In this document: one piece after another, positions 63,037 through 64,000 of the stretch | How the letters are laid out: every line of letters begins with the position of its first letter | How positions within the stretch are numbered: position 1 is the stretch's first letter | Assembly (NCBI RefSeq): GCF_900106805.1 | Contig: NZ_FNNP01000001.1 | Location: 1,612,001-1,676,000, forward strand | Length of the DNA stretch: 64,000 nt | Direction of reading: 5' to 3' | Origin: Ruegeria halocynthiae | GTDB taxonomy: Bacteria; Pseudomonadota; Alphaproteobacteria; Rhodobacterales; Rhodobacteraceae | Made by a program: the position numbers and the translations under genes | Notes under the pieces: model-generated | Database searches by the model: none | What the model saw: the letters and a program-made list of their open reading frames with translations, nothing else | What the model was told of the DNA's origin: nothing

Positions 63037-64000
63037 GTGAGCAAGGCAGAAGCCAAGAAGATTCTGAAGTCCTTCAAGGAGTCGGATCAAAAGAAAATCA
63101 AATCAGCGAAGAAGCTTGTAAGCGTGTCGGCGTCAGTAGCCGTCAAAAAGCTGAAAGACCCTTCCGCCGTTGAATTCGCGGAAATCATCGCAGGTATGAA
63201 AAAGAATGGCGAAGACATGCTGCGGATAGCTGGCGTGCTCGAGGAAATGAAGCAGATTGGCGCGAAGATGCCTGATCGATGGTGGACGGGTCTTGTGATG
63301 GCGGTCGACCAACTGCTGCATACTCAGCGTTTGGATAGGTTGCCCAGCGGTGTCAATGTCGGTGTTGGTTTCGATACTCAGCTAGAAGTCACCCAGAAGC
63401 TGCTGATCAACGCACATTCAAAAGAGCCTACTTTGTTTCGGCATGGGATGAATTTTGCGGCGGTCCACCATATAGATGAAATCGGTCAAACTGAAATCGG
63501 TGTATTGAATAAGGACCAATTCCAGACTGCTGTTCAGCAATGTGTTCGCTTCTATGATGTAACGGGTGACGGAGACGACTTTGCTACGCATGCTCCGCCT
63601 GAGGCCATTAAGCACCTGTTCAATACCAATATCCGCGACTTGCCGTATCTTGCATCTCTGATCCGTGTTCCGATTTACGGAGCGGACAAGACTTTGATCA
63701 ACAAGCGCGGATACAACGCCAACGGCTGGGTCTATTATCAACCGCCAAATGACCTGAATATTCGGGCATTGCCCGACCGTGTAGGACGCGGGGCTTTGAG
63801 CAAGGCACGCAGATTGATCGTGGAAGAGCTCATGGGTGACTTCCCGTTTGATGGGTGGACGCGAGCAGAGATTGTGTCAGCCGCTTGTTACGGGAGTACT
63901 ACTAACCCACCACCGCCTTCTCTCCTCAACGCTATAGGTTTTCTCTTGGAGCAATTTGCACGCCCAATGATTGATGGGCCCCTGCCGGTTTCACTTTTTC
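63037..64000 (+). CDS. probable replication protein (phage/plasmid primase-associated ATPase type), N-terminal part
   Basis: The gene starts at a GTG (63037) with AGGAG 9 nt upstream and stays open for 321 codons to the window edge. A basic Lys-rich N-terminus (about 1-45) and a helical part lead into a segment recalling the region before the AAA/primase-type ATPase in phage and plasmid replication proteins. That segment includes PPEAIKHLFNTNIRDLPYL, RVPIYGADKTLINKRGYNANGWVYYQPP and LMGDFPFDGWTRAEI. A Walker motif would be expected beyond the window, so the function stays provisional. Confidence 0.6.
   Translation, partial: MSKAEAKKILKSFKESDQKKIKSAKKLVSVSASVAVKKLKDPSAVEFAEIIAGMKKNGEDMLRIAGVLEEMKQIGAKMPDRWWTGLVMAVDQLLHTQRLDRLPSGVNVGVGFDTQLEVTQKLLINAHSKEPTLFRHGMNFAAVHHIDEIGQTEIGVLNKDQFQTAVQQCVRFYDVTGDGDDFATHAPPEAIKHLFNTNIRDLPYLASLIRVPIYGADKTLINKRGYNANGWVYYQPPNDLNIRALPDRVGRGALSKARRLIVEELMGDFPFDGWTRAEIVSAACYGSTTNPPPPSLLNAIGFLLEQFARPMIDGPLPVSLF

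Larger units (their letters stand above)
56774..64000. mobile_element. genomic island, possible phage satellite or integrative element, left part
   Basis: The element begins at a truncated tRNA-Met 3' end and a tyrosine integrase. It carries a caspase-like gene, then a same-strand run of small unrecognised genes with tight ATGA overlaps and a phage-type DNA-binding protein. The last gene is a probable replication ATPase cut by the window edge. Its base composition looks more A/T-rich than the left 56 kb. The right end is outside the window, so size and class are open. Confidence 0.8.

Noticed and set aside
63418..63741. Minus-strand 107-aa frame in the last gene
   Set aside because: It lies inside the long plus-strand frame that has a ribosome site and a coherent sequence.
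1..64000. CRISPR array or restriction-modification genes
   Set aside because: No regularly spaced repeats and no recognisable Cas, restriction or modification enzyme genes were found by eye.

Overview
The window looks like chromosomal DNA of a marine alphaproteobacterium of the Rhodobacteraceae (Roseobacter group). The evidence is a SAM/SAH-type riboswitch directly before metK, an Irr-type iron regulator beside fabA-fabB-fabI, the miaB/phoH/ybeY/corC/lnt/metK/trmB gene order, and many roseobacter-like catabolic enzymes. No taxon was confirmed by a search.

Layout. 1-8635: housekeeping genes on the minus strand (5' end of aroA, trmB, metK with riboswitch, lnt, a CBS-domain protein, ybeY, phoH, an outer-membrane beta-barrel protein, miaB). 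8756-16070: a conserved hypothetical, a phytanoyl-CoA-dioxygenase-like gene with a divergent LysR regulator, irr, the fabA-fabB-fabI fatty-acid operon, an FKBP-type isomerase and a HAD hydrolase. 16075-22156: catabolic genes (alpha/beta hydrolases, threonine-dehydratase-like enzyme, zinc alcohol dehydrogenase, enolase-superfamily enzyme). 22273-29879: a very large ABC-exporter-like protein with decayed ATPase motifs and a C-terminal cyclic-nucleotide-binding domain, a DUF3307-like membrane protein, and an Lrp regulator divergent from a fused indolepyruvate:ferredoxin oxidoreductase. 30014-35375: a methylamine-type demethylation operon (FAD/GcvT oxidoreductase, non-pyrrolysine MttB homologue, TetR regulator) and a GST. 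35468-43420: a small methyltransferase and a YejABEF-like peptide ABC transporter operon ending in a CoA-transferase-family gene. 43507-45900: MscS-family channel. 46281-52771: seven tightly overlapping genes (four glycosyltransferases, a histidine phosphatase, a NodB-like deacetylase and a second copy of the small methyltransferase) that look like an uncharacterised surface-glycan system. 53467-56366: rpe and a FadB/FadJ-type beta-oxidation enzyme.

From 56774 to the right edge lies an integrated element. It starts at a 45-nt 3' remnant of an elongator tRNA-Met (CAT), followed by a tyrosine integrase, a stand-alone caspase-like protease, a terminator and promoter, a run of small unrecognised genes with a Nu1/MerR-like DNA-binding protein at its head, an intergenic region with repeated palindromic boxes, and the first 321 codons of a probable replication ATPase. 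The order integrase, cargo, DNA-binding protein, small genes, replication protein resembles a phage satellite or small integrative element. The caspase sits where such elements often carry anti-phage cargo. The right end is outside the window.

The most interesting items are the island with its caspase gene, the glycan operon, the ATPase-dead ABC/cNMP fusion protein, and the two paralogous small methyltransferases.
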